Shown here: positions 1 through 9,900 of the stretch, piece after piece
Position numbering within the stretch: position 1 is the stretch's first letter
Layout of the letters: every line of letters begins with the position of its first letter
IMG/VR virus record: IMGVR_UViG_3300044814_000105
Coordinates: 1-32,352 of that record
Reading direction: 5' to 3' (one strand)
Length of the DNA: 32,352 nucleotides
Source of the DNA: a virus
Translations under genes and position numbers: made by a program
Notes under the pieces: model-generated
What the model was told of the DNA's origin: nothing
The model's input: the letters and a program-made list of their open reading frames with translations, nothing else
Databases searched by the model: none

Positions 1-65
1 AAATAAGCATCGCGGAAAAGGTCGATATCGGTTTTTGGGTCGAGTGCGCGTAAGGTTAGGTTCAC
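1..65 (-). CDS. Partial CDS at the left edge, possibly acetyltransferase-like
   Basis: Only the first 21 codons lie in the window. A GTG at 65-63 overlaps the TGA of the upstream gene (GTGA), the coupling seen elsewhere in this operon. The frame is open to base 1 and reads V-N-L-T-L-R-A-L-D-P-K-T-D-I-D-L-F-R-D-A. The pattern 'LTLRALDPKTDIDLFRDAY' resembles the N-termini of GNAT acetyltransferases, where such a strand-helix start is common. That family call is inference from a few residues. It could equally be the start of another tail-associated protein. Confidence 0.45.
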   Translation of the reverse strand, partial: MNLTLRALDPKTDIDLFRDAY

Positions 66-454
66 GGGTGGATGATCCCAGCAGTTCGCAGGGCTCCGAG
101 TAGTTCGTTTAGCTTGTCAATGACCGCCTGAAAATCAGCTTGGACGTATGCCACGCCCGCCACGATTGCAGAGTTAACCACCGCCGCCGATTGATTGTGA
201 GTAACGATTGAGCCAAATCCGCTCATATCGAATGTCACAGATCCCGCGCCTCCGGTAAAGGTCGCGGTGATTCCGGCTGGCACCGTTCCTGTAACTATCG
301 CCACATTGCCGGTCTGATTGTTGAGTGACCCAACGAAAGACGTTGTCGGTACAGACGTATCCTGAATCCCTTGAGCGGCCGCTGACTGCTGTGCAGCCAA
401 TCGCGCAAGATCGGGATTGAGTTCAAACGATTGACCTGTATTTTCGTTTTGCAT
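62..454 (-). CDS. Putative tail-associated structural protein (130 aa)
   Basis: No family is recognised. The N-terminal third (about residues 1-35) is polar and Ala/Gln-rich. The middle (about 38-85) is rich in Thr, Gly and Val with alternating hydrophobic residues, as in beta-structured phage tail proteins (for example GNVAIVTGTVPAGITATF). The C-terminal 40 residues are likely helical (QADFQAVIDKLNELLGALRTAG). It lies directly after the 691-aa protein: its ATG (454) falls on the last base of that gene. The end of this gene overlaps the next one by GTGA. Position and composition suggest a minor tail or fibre-attachment protein. This is an inference from context. Confidence 0.7.
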   Translation of the reverse strand: MQNENTGQSFELNPDLARLAAQQSAAAQGIQDTSVPTTSFVGSLNNQTGNVAIVTGTVPAGITATFTGGAGSVTFDMSGFGSIVTHNQSAAVVNSAIVAGVAYVQADFQAVIDKLNELLGALRTAGIIHP

Positions 455-2529
455 TATCTGCGATTGCCAGTCGGCATCCCGGCCATATATCCCTTGTCTA
501 CGCGGTCAACATCACCAGTGCCGTCCCATGTCCCGCTAACCCTAAGAATTGCCAGCCCGCAATTAGGGGCATTGAAGCGCTCCCGAAACTTTCTTACTAC
601 TCCGGTCGTGTTGGTCATCGGAAGATCGATCAGCGCCCCGGTCCCGTTCTCAATTAGCGAGTAGTCAATTTCAACTTCCTCATCAAATCCGAATATCTGC
701 AAAAGACCGTTAGTAAATTTCCCTATAGCACTTGTGGCGCGAATAGAAAGGTTCTGAGAAGGAGCCGAAACCCCTTGCCAAGCTGCGTACCAGGGAACGC
801 TCTCACCTGTTGCGGTATTAAACTGGAAGGTATCAACTTGAATGCTCGAACTCAGTCTGCCGCCGGCTAAAAACTGAAGATGCTCATTTACCGTTGCCAC
901 CCCACAGACACACATGTCTCGCGTGCTGCTGGAAATATAAACATCCCCGATCCACCCTTGTTGTTTGATTCCCCAGATCAATACGCGAGTACGCCAAAAG
1001 CCGCTACCGTTCTTGGAGTCCGCTGAATGAAAAAAACAAATCGCTCGCAGTTGGGGATCGTAGCCAACGAATACATGGGCACCAATCCAGTCCTTTGTTA
1101 TCTCTGCAATGTACTCGCCAAAGAACTGCTCTGAAACCGTTTCAACATCAGCGGTCGATCTCGTTGGCCCCGCGTGAGGGTAGCCGTACAAATCTCCTAG
1201 CACAAAGGCAAGCTGATTTTCGTGCGCAAACCCCACATGCCAATAAGGTCTCATGCTTACTGATGGGACTATCTGAAAAGGATCGGACGATCCCAGGTAG
1301 ACGCCTTGCTGTAAGGATGCCGGGCTGGGGAAGTAGAGCCTTGCCAATGACGTTGTCACGCCAAGAATATTCTGGGGCGGAGTTGACCTAACGTCCCAAT
1401 CGGCAGGTGCTGCCTCGATGTTCTGAGGTTTACCCGGTCGGATCGATGGCCCGAAAGTATCGGATAACTTGCCGCGACAGCTTATCCAGACGGGCTCACC
1501 CTCAAGGAACGCAACGTACCCGCACGACGGTGGAGTATCGTTGTTAAAATCCAGTAAGCCGTTGCGGTTGATCTCAGAGTTTGAATATTCGATGTAGAAG
1601 AAGTTCGGGCCTGCCGTGATCTCGGCTTGAGTGACGGTTCGAACAAAGTTCCACGGCCCTTGGACGTTCACCGGAATGCTATTGATGTTTTCAGTCGCGT
1701 ACACGTCCCACTCGTTTTGACCATGCGCGGTGTCCATTGCGGGGTTGGCCGAAACATCAACCTTCGCCTTGTTGGTCGCCGCCGCGATCGTGAACGCAAC
1801 TTGTGGCCCCGGATTCCCATAGCCATTCGTGGCCGTGCGGGACGGAACCAATCGCAAGGAATAATTTCCCGCCTGCATATTGTGCGTTCCGCCCGCAACA
1901 CTGGTAATGACTGGACTAGTCGTAGGGGGAGTCAATCCCAAGGCGTAGGTTGTGTATGTGTTTGCGGTGTTGTCGAAAATCGCAATCTTAGGACTTCCAC
2001 TCAGAACCATCGATCCCGATCCGCCTGGTAGCACGCTTCCGTTGATCCGAACCGTTCCAAACCCGGCTCCGAGAATCGTTCCCTTATCTGACTCGACAGC
2101 GTTCCCCGCTATTTGCGTCCCTCGTTGATTTTGGATCTCATACAACACTGGGAGCCTCTGCACGGTTGCCGCTGACACGATTGCATCTACCGCTTTGTAG
2201 AGAGTCAGGTGAGTGTCATCGGTGATCTTATCGACAACCATAAACTGCGCGCCTACAAACAACCTTTGTCCTGAGCGTAATTCAGATTTGAATGCGGTCC
2301 CTGTTCCTACAACAGATTTTGAGCCGTTGGCGATACTCACAGTTCCCGTTAGTGCGAGCGTAGGAATTGTTTCACTGAGATTAAGAGTGCCGGCATAACA
2401 TTGAAGGTAAATGTCGTGGCCCAACCCTGTGAGAATCATATTCCCGAGTCGCAACATTGTAGGCGGAGTTTCACCCGTGCGCGGACTTGTTGGAATGTAA
2501 ATATTGGCGCTGAAATTTCGCTCAAGCAT
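454..2529 (-). CDS. Large tail structural protein (691 aa)
   Basis: This is a long, beta-rich protein low in Lys, with many Gly/Thr/Ser-Val alternations. Around residues 60-112 it has a motif common in phage tail proteins, an 'x-G-T-V-S-I-A-N-G-S-K-S-V-V-G-T-G-T-A-F' stretch followed by 'L-x-x-G-x-x-L-F-V-G', as in small beta-barrel repeats that start with a valine-rich strand and end in T-x-L-T-L. No catalytic motif is visible. The start is coupled to the preceding gene by TAATG. Its position after connector-like genes and before the last tail genes fits a tail tube, hub or tail-needle-type component of a short tail. I cannot assign the exact role. Confidence 0.8.
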   Translation of the reverse strand: MLERNFSANIYIPTSPRTGETPPTMLRLGNMILTGLGHDIYLQCYAGTLNLSETIPTLALTGTVSIANGSKSVVGTGTAFKSELRSGQRLFVGAQFMVVDKITDDTHLTLYKAVDAIVSAATVQRLPVLYEIQNQRGTQIAGNAVESDKGTILGAGFGTVRINGSVLPGGSGSMVLSGSPKIAIFDNTANTYTTYALGLTPPTTSPVITSVAGGTHNMQAGNYSLRLVPSRTATNGYGNPGPQVAFTIAAATNKAKVDVSANPAMDTAHGQNEWDVYATENINSIPVNVQGPWNFVRTVTQAEITAGPNFFYIEYSNSEINRNGLLDFNNDTPPSCGYVAFLEGEPVWISCRGKLSDTFGPSIRPGKPQNIEAAPADWDVRSTPPQNILGVTTSLARLYFPSPASLQQGVYLGSSDPFQIVPSVSMRPYWHVGFAHENQLAFVLGDLYGYPHAGPTRSTADVETVSEQFFGEYIAEITKDWIGAHVFVGYDPQLRAICFFHSADSKNGSGFWRTRVLIWGIKQQGWIGDVYISSSTRDMCVCGVATVNEHLQFLAGGRLSSSIQVDTFQFNTATGESVPWYAAWQGVSAPSQNLSIRATSAIGKFTNGLLQIFGFDEEVEIDYSLIENGTGALIDLPMTNTTGVVRKFRERFNAPNCGLAILRVSGTWDGTGDVDRVDKGYMAGMPTGNRR

Positions 2530-3101
2530 TAAGCAGCCTCAGCAGATTGATTCATCGTCTTACCAGAGAGAATCCAGTCAATGAAAGTGTCGATGAAGTC
2601 AGGAACATAGTCCGCTGGAGCTACAAACTCATCGCCTTCTGCCGTAGGAATATCAGGTGAGCAGATACAGATGAATGATGCGGCCCCAGCGAGCCCGGTT
2701 GATCCACTCCCCGACGTTGCGGGGGTGTTCGCGTAGATCGTGTTTCCATTCGCTGACCAGATGCCAAGTCTCGAATCGCCGCCCCGTAAGAAATCGTCGT
2801 ACTCAGGGCGATAGCCGTAATACTGCGGCGGACTGACATCAACGATCAGCGTGCAATCCTTGAGATAGTCTTTGAGCAGGCCATTAGGGAAAGAAGCCGC
2901 GCCGGTCGTGAACGTTAGCGGCTTGATCGCTCGTAGTGAGGAGCGTTTATTTTCATCCTCCGCATAGACCTCGGCTACCTGATTATTGATCTGGGGAAAG
3001 GCGGCATCAATGACTGCGCGCAAACGATTAAGCGACACGGGGCCAGTTGCCTTGCGCGTTACTCCAAAGATTATCCGGTCACGAATTTCGCCATAGTTCA
3101 T
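2529..3101 (-). CDS. Putative head-tail connector or adaptor protein (190 aa)
   Basis: The N-terminal 50 residues look helical (YGEIRDRIIFGVTRKATG then NRLRAVIDAAFPQINNQVAE). A mixed alpha/beta middle follows, with aromatic residues (PPQYYGYRPEYDDFLRG), and the C-terminus ends in a helix (DFIDTFIDWILSGKTMNQ). Size and helix-rich start resemble adaptor or tail-completion proteins of podoviruses, but no family signature is decisive. The start codon overlaps the previous gene's stop (ATGA) and its stop overlaps the next start (TAATG), so it is translated within the structural operon. No Cys cluster or membrane segment is present. Confidence 0.65.
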   Translation of the reverse strand: MNYGEIRDRIIFGVTRKATGPVSLNRLRAVIDAAFPQINNQVAEVYAEDENKRSSLRAIKPLTFTTGAASFPNGLLKDYLKDCTLIVDVSPPQYYGYRPEYDDFLRGGDSRLGIWSANGNTIYANTPATSGSGSTGLAGAASFICICSPDIPTAEGDEFVAPADYVPDFIDTFIDWILSGKTMNQSAEAA

Positions 3102-3376
3102 AGCGACTTAAACCCTCCCTTGCTGCCAGGTATTCCTCCACTTTTGGGGGCAACGTCTCCACCGGGCCAAGTTGTCGGCGCGCCACCACCAGCATCGCCT
3201 TGCGGCATACTGCCCGGCCGACCCATCAGCCTTTGCTTGAACGCGCTTCCAATCGCGCCGACGTTTGGGGCAGCTTGCTGATTTTGCCCATCATCCATTT
3301 GCACCCAATCAGGAAGAGCCTGTTGAGGCGGTTGTATGTCGGGGTAGTAGCGATTCGTGGCTCTATCGAAGGGCAT
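3098..3376 (-). CDS. Small Pro/Gly-rich virion-associated protein with an FKQRL motif (92 aa)
   Basis: This is a low-complexity protein rich in Pro, Gly and Gln and probably disordered. Its only recognisable element is A-F-K-Q-R-L at residues 45-50, the same short motif seen three times in the 478-aa protein and twice at the C-terminus of the 2496-aa protein. The last residues are G-G-F-K-S-L, a partial copy. The start has a clear Shine-Dalgarno sequence (GGAG, 7 bases before ATG). It is the first gene after the plus-strand cargo gene and overlaps the connector-like gene by ATGA. A small scaffold, linker or docking peptide is plausible, but no function can be assigned. Confidence 0.7.
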   Translation of the reverse strand: MPFDRATNRYYPDIQPPQQALPDWVQMDDGQNQQAAPNVGAIGSAFKQRLMGRPGSMPQGDAGGGAPTTWPGGDVAPKSGGIPGSKGGFKSL

Positions 3377-3439
3377 TTATTTCTCCGTTTCTCTTAATCA
3401 GCGTAGCCGATTTTCATTGTTTAGATTGACGCGGAATCC

Positions 3440-3468
3440 TTGACGGCTTAACAGAAGCGGGCATAGAC
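3440..3468 (+). promoter_or_regulatory. Candidate promoter of the plus-strand secreted-protein gene
   Basis: TTGACG at 3440-3445 is followed after 17 bases by ATAGAC (3463-3468), or after 16 by CATAGA. The -35 is good and the -10 poor. The ATG lies at 3480, 11 bases past the -10 box, so a transcript from here would be leaderless or nearly so. No Shine-Dalgarno sequence precedes the ATG, which fits. Spacing matches the promoter-like site before the other plus-strand cargo gene. Confidence 0.35.
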
Positions 3469-3479
3469 TCTGCCGCACT

Positions 3480-3944
3480 ATGAAAACCTTACTCTGCATC
3501 TTGCTGCTTTCGTGCTCCATATCTGCCCAAGAACCTATGGCCTATGGTCAACCTTCCGATCTCAAGGGTCTCAAGAAAATCTTTGTCGATACCGGCACCG
3601 ACATGAAAAGCCGGGCAACGATTCTCGACGCACTACAAAAGTCGAAACTCGACTTTGAAATAGTTGACGATGCTGACAGTGCCGAAATCGTTCTAGGCTT
3701 CGGTGCGAGCAAAGTTTCACGCCGCACCATTGCTAACACAACGCGAACTGAAACCGGATCGTCAACGGCTGTTTATGACATCCAGCGTCGAGCAGGCGCG
3801 GGACTTGTTATGGCCCATGCTCGCGGAAAAGATCGTCTGGTTTACTCTTTCACTGACGTTCAAAAAAACATCTTCGAGGGCAAGCCCGTGAACAACTTCG
3901 TCAAAGAATTTATTAAGCTTTACAAGAAAGCGAACGGCATCTAA
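3480..3944 (+). CDS. Secreted or lipid-anchored cargo protein (154 aa, moron-like)
   Basis: It begins with a typical export signal: Met-Lys-Thr, a Leu/Ile/Cys-rich core (residues 4-12), then S-I-S-A before Q17, which could be a signal peptidase I site. L-L-S-C at 9-12 is a weak lipobox alternative. The mature part starts with a pattern (LKGLKKIFVDTGTD, then a helix, then FEIVDDADSAEIVLGFG) that I associate with small exported proteins of unknown function in Acidobacteria and relatives; this is from memory and unverified. It is on the opposite strand to every neighbouring structural gene. Its TAA shares four bases (CTAA) with the stop region of the giant gene. It probably acts on the host envelope or is lysogeny cargo rather than a virion part. 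Confidence 0.75.
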   Translation: MKTLLCILLLSCSISAQEPMAYGQPSDLKGLKKIFVDTGTDMKSRATILDALQKSKLDFEIVDDADSAEIVLGFGASKVSRRTIANTTRTETGSSTAVYDIQRRAGAGLVMAHARGKDRLVYSFTDVQKNIFEGKPVNNFVKEFIKLYKKANGI

Positions 3945-6900
3945 GGCGCAGACTGCATCAGTCTCGTCTTAAACGGACTCTTCGGAGCCCCGGCTGCAAA
4001 GCGTGATTTGAATCCCTGCTTAGGCGCCGCCCCAGACGGAATTGGGAACTCTCTCTTTTCAGGCTTCTCTGGTTTTTCAGGTTCGTTATCTTGCCCTTCC
4101 TGAGCAGCGGCGTTCCTGACCTGTTTCAGCCACTCGATCTTATCCGCATCGCTGGCCTTGTCGTACTCAGGCATTGCCACGGTTTGTTCCAGTGCGCGTT
4201 TGATGTAAGGGTTCACCCGAGATTCGCGGGCCTTAAATTCCTCCCTCGATTCGTCTGGTTGCTTGACCGCTCCCTTGATGTCAACCTTAAGTCTCTGGGC
4301 CTCATCACTCGCCTTAGTAGCCTGCGAACCAAAGACGGAATTGATTGGCACGTTCTCTCTTAGTTTAGGGATGCCGAGTTCAATCGTTTGCCCGAGACGT
4401 TGAGAGAATGTTCCGTCGGCCGCACGTTTGACAGGTTGGCCCGTCGGTCCTTTGTCCAGTGCTTGCGCGCCCTCTTGAATGAAGCCGGGAACCATCCCAC
4501 GAACTTGTTGACCGGCCATCTCTGCGGCTCCGCGAGACCCCTCTTTTCCAGTGAAGAACCTTGCCGGTGTTTCGTAGAACGGCACACTTTCGGCCAGTCC
4601 TTTACCAGCCGCGATCCCGCCTTCCAAGCTGGCATCGAATGCACCCATGTCACGCTTCGCATCAATCACCCTTCGGATGGTCGCGCCAAGCTGCGCGGCC
4701 TCGAGTATTGGAACGTGTCCGGCCCATTTTGGAATTCTTACCCCAAACCACTTCTGCTCACCGGGTCCAGGCTCGCCTTCCTTTCTCTTTTCATGTTTCT
4801 GGTAGTAGCCGCCAAACTTGTCAGGATTAAAGAAGCCCAACATCATCATGCCGAGACCCACGCCACCCTTTTTCCATGAGCGCATGATCGAATCAGCTTG
4901 TTGAGGCGTCAGATTTTCGAACCCATTCCGATACGCTTTCGCTGTAAGGAAGGCAGCGCGAGGCAGCCCAAGAGTGTAATTTGCCGTCTCGCTCCCGATG
5001 TTTACCGGGACTTTAGTAATCGGGAAAAAAAACTTGCCAACGTGCGCCCCGGTCTTAGCGATCCCCGATCCTTTTTCCCATTTCCGCATCACATCATTGA
5101 ATCCATCTGACAAGGCATTAGGTTGCTGGAAGATTGCCCGATTGGAATCAACGTAAGCCTCGCCATAAAGAGCCAGTTGTACATTCGGATCAGATATATC
5201 AACTCCATTTTTGGCGGCGTGAGTCAGTCGCTTTTCAAACGCTCTGGTCTGCTCAACCTGTCGTGCGGGCTCTTTGAACGATCCGTGTACGCGACCAGGG
5301 AGACTTAGGAATTCCATGTCGCCCTTTTTGCCGCCGTACATGATGTCTTCAGATGTCCTACCAGCACTCAGTTTTCTCCAGGTCTCTTTCCAAACGTCGC
5401 TCTTAAAGAGTTCACTGATCGCCCTGACTTCCGCGCCGATGTTCAGGTTAGCTTCACGCGGAGCGCGTCTCGCCAGTTCAGGAAATATCTTTGATGGGAC
5501 TACGCCCCAAATCTCTTCCACGGGCGTTACCACGACTCGTCCCGTGGCCGCGCTGGTTAGTTTCCCAAGCGTTGAGGTGTACATGAGTTTCGCTGCGCGA
5601 CTCCACCCAACGGTGTAGCGAGCGAGCATGTCCCACTTGTTCACCTTGCGCAGACTTTCGATCTTCTTGTCTCGGCGTTCACGCAGATCGGCCAACCGAT
5701 TCTGAAGATCTTTTGTCTCGCGGTCAGGCAATAGATTAGGACGTTCGGGTTTTGAAAAGTCGCCTCGATTGATCTGGTCTTCGAGTTTTAAGACAGACCC
5801 CGCCAACCGCTTCTTGGTTGTGGCCAGTGGATCGCGTGGCTGTTTACGAAGATCGCGCAAGACACCGTTAAGCGTGTCGCGTTCAGCTTTCAACTGCGCG
5901 GTTTTTTCATTGTCTGCTGCTGTGGGCTTACGCTCTTTTGCGGCAAGTTCATTCTTTGCGATTCGAGACTCTAAATCAGCGACCTGTTTTGTCAGTTGCT
6001 TTTCACGTTTAGCTAAAATCTTGTCCTTATCTCCGGCGAGAACGTCTCGAATATCATCCTTGCTCAACTCTCGAGCGTAGTCTTTCAGAGTTGAGTGGAT
6101 CTCGTCGACCAGCCCTGCGGAGGTATTAATCCCGGCCCGGACTCTGTTCTTGGCAATCTTCCCGATGAGTACAACCATCTCAGGATCAAGGCCCATGTGC
6201 GCCCGATTTGCCAGTCGCCCAAACTGTGCAGAGAGTTCCTTGTATTCACTGTCGAGATCGTCCTTAGTTAGTGCTCGTTTATCGCGTCGCGCCTCCCGCG
6301 CAACCTCATCTTGAATCCGGCGGATAACCGGATCGGCTGACCGTTCAGGTTTCGCGGCGAGCTTCTTTTTCAGAGACTCGATTTCTTTAGTCATCTCTGA
6401 TAGTTGGCGCTGCACGTCGGGAGAGATTTCACCACCCTTTGCTGCCCTTGCGTTCCGTATCACCGTGACTAAAGCATCCTCACGATCCACCAGAGCCTTA
6501 CGCGCATTCAGGGCCGCTGAGTTATCTCGGCCAGAACGCTCCAAAGCGGAGTCCAATACATCCCGCTGTTGATCTAAATCCTTTTCGCGGAGACGCCACT
6601 CAGCCAAAGACTTCGGATCGTTCTTGCTGATTGCTTCCTCAGTCTTCCCGAGCGCAGATTCTTGTTCCCGCACAAGGTTGGCTTTATAGACTGCGAGCGC
6701 TCCGGTTTCTTCAGCGGTTAGTGCTCTTGGGTGCCTGGCTCTCTCTTCAGCAAGGCTGCGTGGATCGATCCGTCCCTCCTCGATGGCCTTCTTGCCCTTG
6801 AGGACGGCATCGCCTACTCCGTCGTACATCTGTTTTTCGATTGGATCGAGGCCGCGAGATTCGCGTTCGGCTTCAGTGATAGCGTTCTTGATTCCTACCC

Positions 6901-9900
6901 TGTCAGACGCAGGACGTTCGACACCGGGGAGATCGGATTGTCGCTGAGAGGTTTGCTCGCTTCCTGAGAGTTGAGCCCAAACGCTTCTTAGGTGCTCGTT
7001 CGCTTGAGGACCAAATTCTTCGCGTAGCTTGCGCGACCATTCTTGGAAGGTAGGTTTAACTTTCTGATCGTAAAGTTCCCATCCACGGACGATTAGTGAA
7101 TCGACGAGTTCATAAGGATCGGCCCCGGCATGTCGGTATTCAATTCCTTGTTGTTTTTCTGCGGCCCGTTTAGCAGATCGCTCGCGGGCGGCGCGGACGA
7201 TTGAAGGCTCTGCCGGTGCGCTTGTCGTATCAGTTGCCGAAAGTGGTTGACGTGCTGAGGATTCAGCTTTAGTCCCTTGATTCTCGGCGGCGAATAGACC
7301 AGTCTGCCTTTGTGAGTCATTGATTGCCTCTCTTACTGCGGCGTCAAATAATTCTTCCTTACGCGGCGCTTCCTTGTCAAAAAAACTTTCCTGCTTCGGA
7401 CTGCCAGCGGCCTCAGCACCCTTAGCGTAATTGTCGAGAATGGCGCTGATCGCTTTGCCGCTGCGTTTGTATTCATCGAACGCCCAGAGTGCTTGCTTCT
7501 GAAGCGGTGTTAGGTCTTCTTCGAATAACGTCTTCTGATTCAGATAATCCGCAACCGTCGTGTTCTGCTCACGTAGCGACGACAGCTTACTTAGTGCCCT
7601 TGAAAGATCACTTGTAACATCGAGTGGATACCGTTCACCCTTGGCAATCCCTTCCTTCAATGACGCAAACTGTCCAGCTCGCTGAAGAAGTGCCGTGGTT
7701 ATGCTGCGGACGTTATTATCCGGCGATTCCGACAACTTCTCAAGGGCGCGAAGTCCTTCAGGCGAATCCCCATAGGCCCGCGCAAAGATCGCATTGCGAA
7801 TCCTGGTCAATCCTTCTTGCGAGACTTCGCCTTTACTTCCAACGTAACGGCCGAGTTCATTTGGCCCAACCACATCGCGCATGAACGCTCGAATGAAGTT
7901 TGTATTCTGTGCGGTATTGATCTCGCCTGACTCCGAAGGGGAGAAAGTAGAAAGTAGATCGCCGGTGATTTTCTGCCCGTCACTCTTTGCCTGCTCTGGC
8001 GCGGACATACTAGCGATGCCAGATTCGTTCGCTTCTTTCACGAACCGAGGACGATCAACTTCAGACTGCCGGACGCGAACCAAAACAGGTTCTTTTGCGC
8101 CTTCGATGGCCTTCGGGTCGATCCCAAACGTCTCTGCATTGTCGAGTAGGTATTGACGGTAGCTATTCGCCTTTCCTGATTCAAAGGCTTTACGTAGACC
8201 GAGTACCCGGCCGTTACCCGATTCAACGACGCCATCAGGCCCGACAATCGGAGCGCCCTCACTGGCTTTCGGTGACTCGCCAAGATACTCAGGGCGAAGG
8301 TTCTGCGCGATGCGATTTATCTGCTCCGCACTCGCCGCACGTCCGCGCTCGCGTGGCTGCAATTCGGCAGGGAAGTCTGGGTTTTGGTTGAGTAGCGTGT
8401 CGTGCGACGTAGACAGGTCTTTCGCTTCAACAATCGCGTACTTCGTGGCTACTTCAGTTCCGCGTTCGGTGCTGGCTTTTGATTCGCGGCCTTCAGAGAT
8501 GACATTGAGAGGCGTCGCCGTCTCAGGTTGTGGTACGGCCTCTTTAGGTTGGGGAGACACGGGCGCCGAGGCGGGCTCTAACTCGCCACGCAATGAGCTG
8601 ATTTTGAATCGAAGGTCGTGCGCCTCTGCCTTGTTTCGCGCAAGGCTATCTTCCTGAATTTTACGAATCGCCAGATCGGATGCTAGCGAAATCCTTTCGG
8701 CTTTTCTTATTTGATCGTTCAAGTCCAGTGCCCGTTGCGTTACCGTATCAAGCTCTGCTTGCACCTGTGCCCGTGGCCGCGAAGGACGGGAATCGAGTTC
8801 AGTAGGTTGATCGTAGACGTTTGACTTTACGGGCGAAGGCGGAAGCGTTGGTGGTAATTCACCCTCAACGTAAGGAATGCCAAACGAGGTTCCTGTATTG
8901 CCTTCTCGCGCCCGCATTTCATTATCAAGCGTTGCCGCGATAGCCTGTCGCTCCGTGGGCGTCGCTGCGTTTATTTGAGAGTCAACGGTATGGACTTCCC
9001 CGTCTTGATCTTTAACGTAATCAAGTGTGCCGATCGGCTGGCCTTGAGCATCGTGAGTTGTGAGACGGAAGAACTTAAGAGACGAATCCGGCACTGACAA
9101 CGGTTCGCCAATGGTCGTATTGGATCGATTCTCAGGTATGGAGGCGACCTGTGCCGCCCCTTGGGGTGTGACTGAAGGCAGATCACTAGCAGGTTGAGCG
9201 AGAGCGCTACTCTCGCTTGCGGGTTGTGATGCTTGCTCAAGAATCTCCCGAGCTTTGGAAGGAGGCATTCGGTAAATCTCTGCCTCAGAAAATCCGCGAT
9301 CAGCCAAATCTGCTCGCATTTGCGGAGTGATAAAGGGCGTTGCTTGTTCTACTTTGGGGCTTCGTACTATCGCCGCATCTCGATTGCCTTGAGTACGCGG
9401 ATTCTGTACTACTGAAACCCCACCTTCGTTATTCTGAACCTTTAGCTTTCCGTCTCCCGTTCGTCCAACGACTTCGCCTCCGTCGATGCGGGGATCGGAG
9501 TGGCGGATGATTGGTTTCAGTTGAGGTTCTGTGTCCTTAATCGATTCCGCAGCGCTGGGCGTATCTTGTCGTATATTCGTATCAGCCGGCGCAGTTGTGA
9601 CTCGCTCGCCCTGAATCGCGTCTGCTGCCACTGCTGGGTTTGTTCCTCCGTTTGGCAGTACTGCGTCAGTTCGTCGGCCCAGTCCTGCTCGGTTCGATGC
9701 TTCATCAAGTCCTTCATTTCCACCTCCCTTTGTTTCACCTTTTCCATGCAAAAACGGCAGCGCCGCAAACGGAAGATTTTCGGTGATAGCTTGTACGGGC
9801 GACTCTCCGCGCTGCCATGCTTCCACGGCAGGCTGAGCCACCATTGCAGTGCTCGTAGCCGCCTTTCCGGTGATAGGCAATCCTGCTTCATCAAACGCCG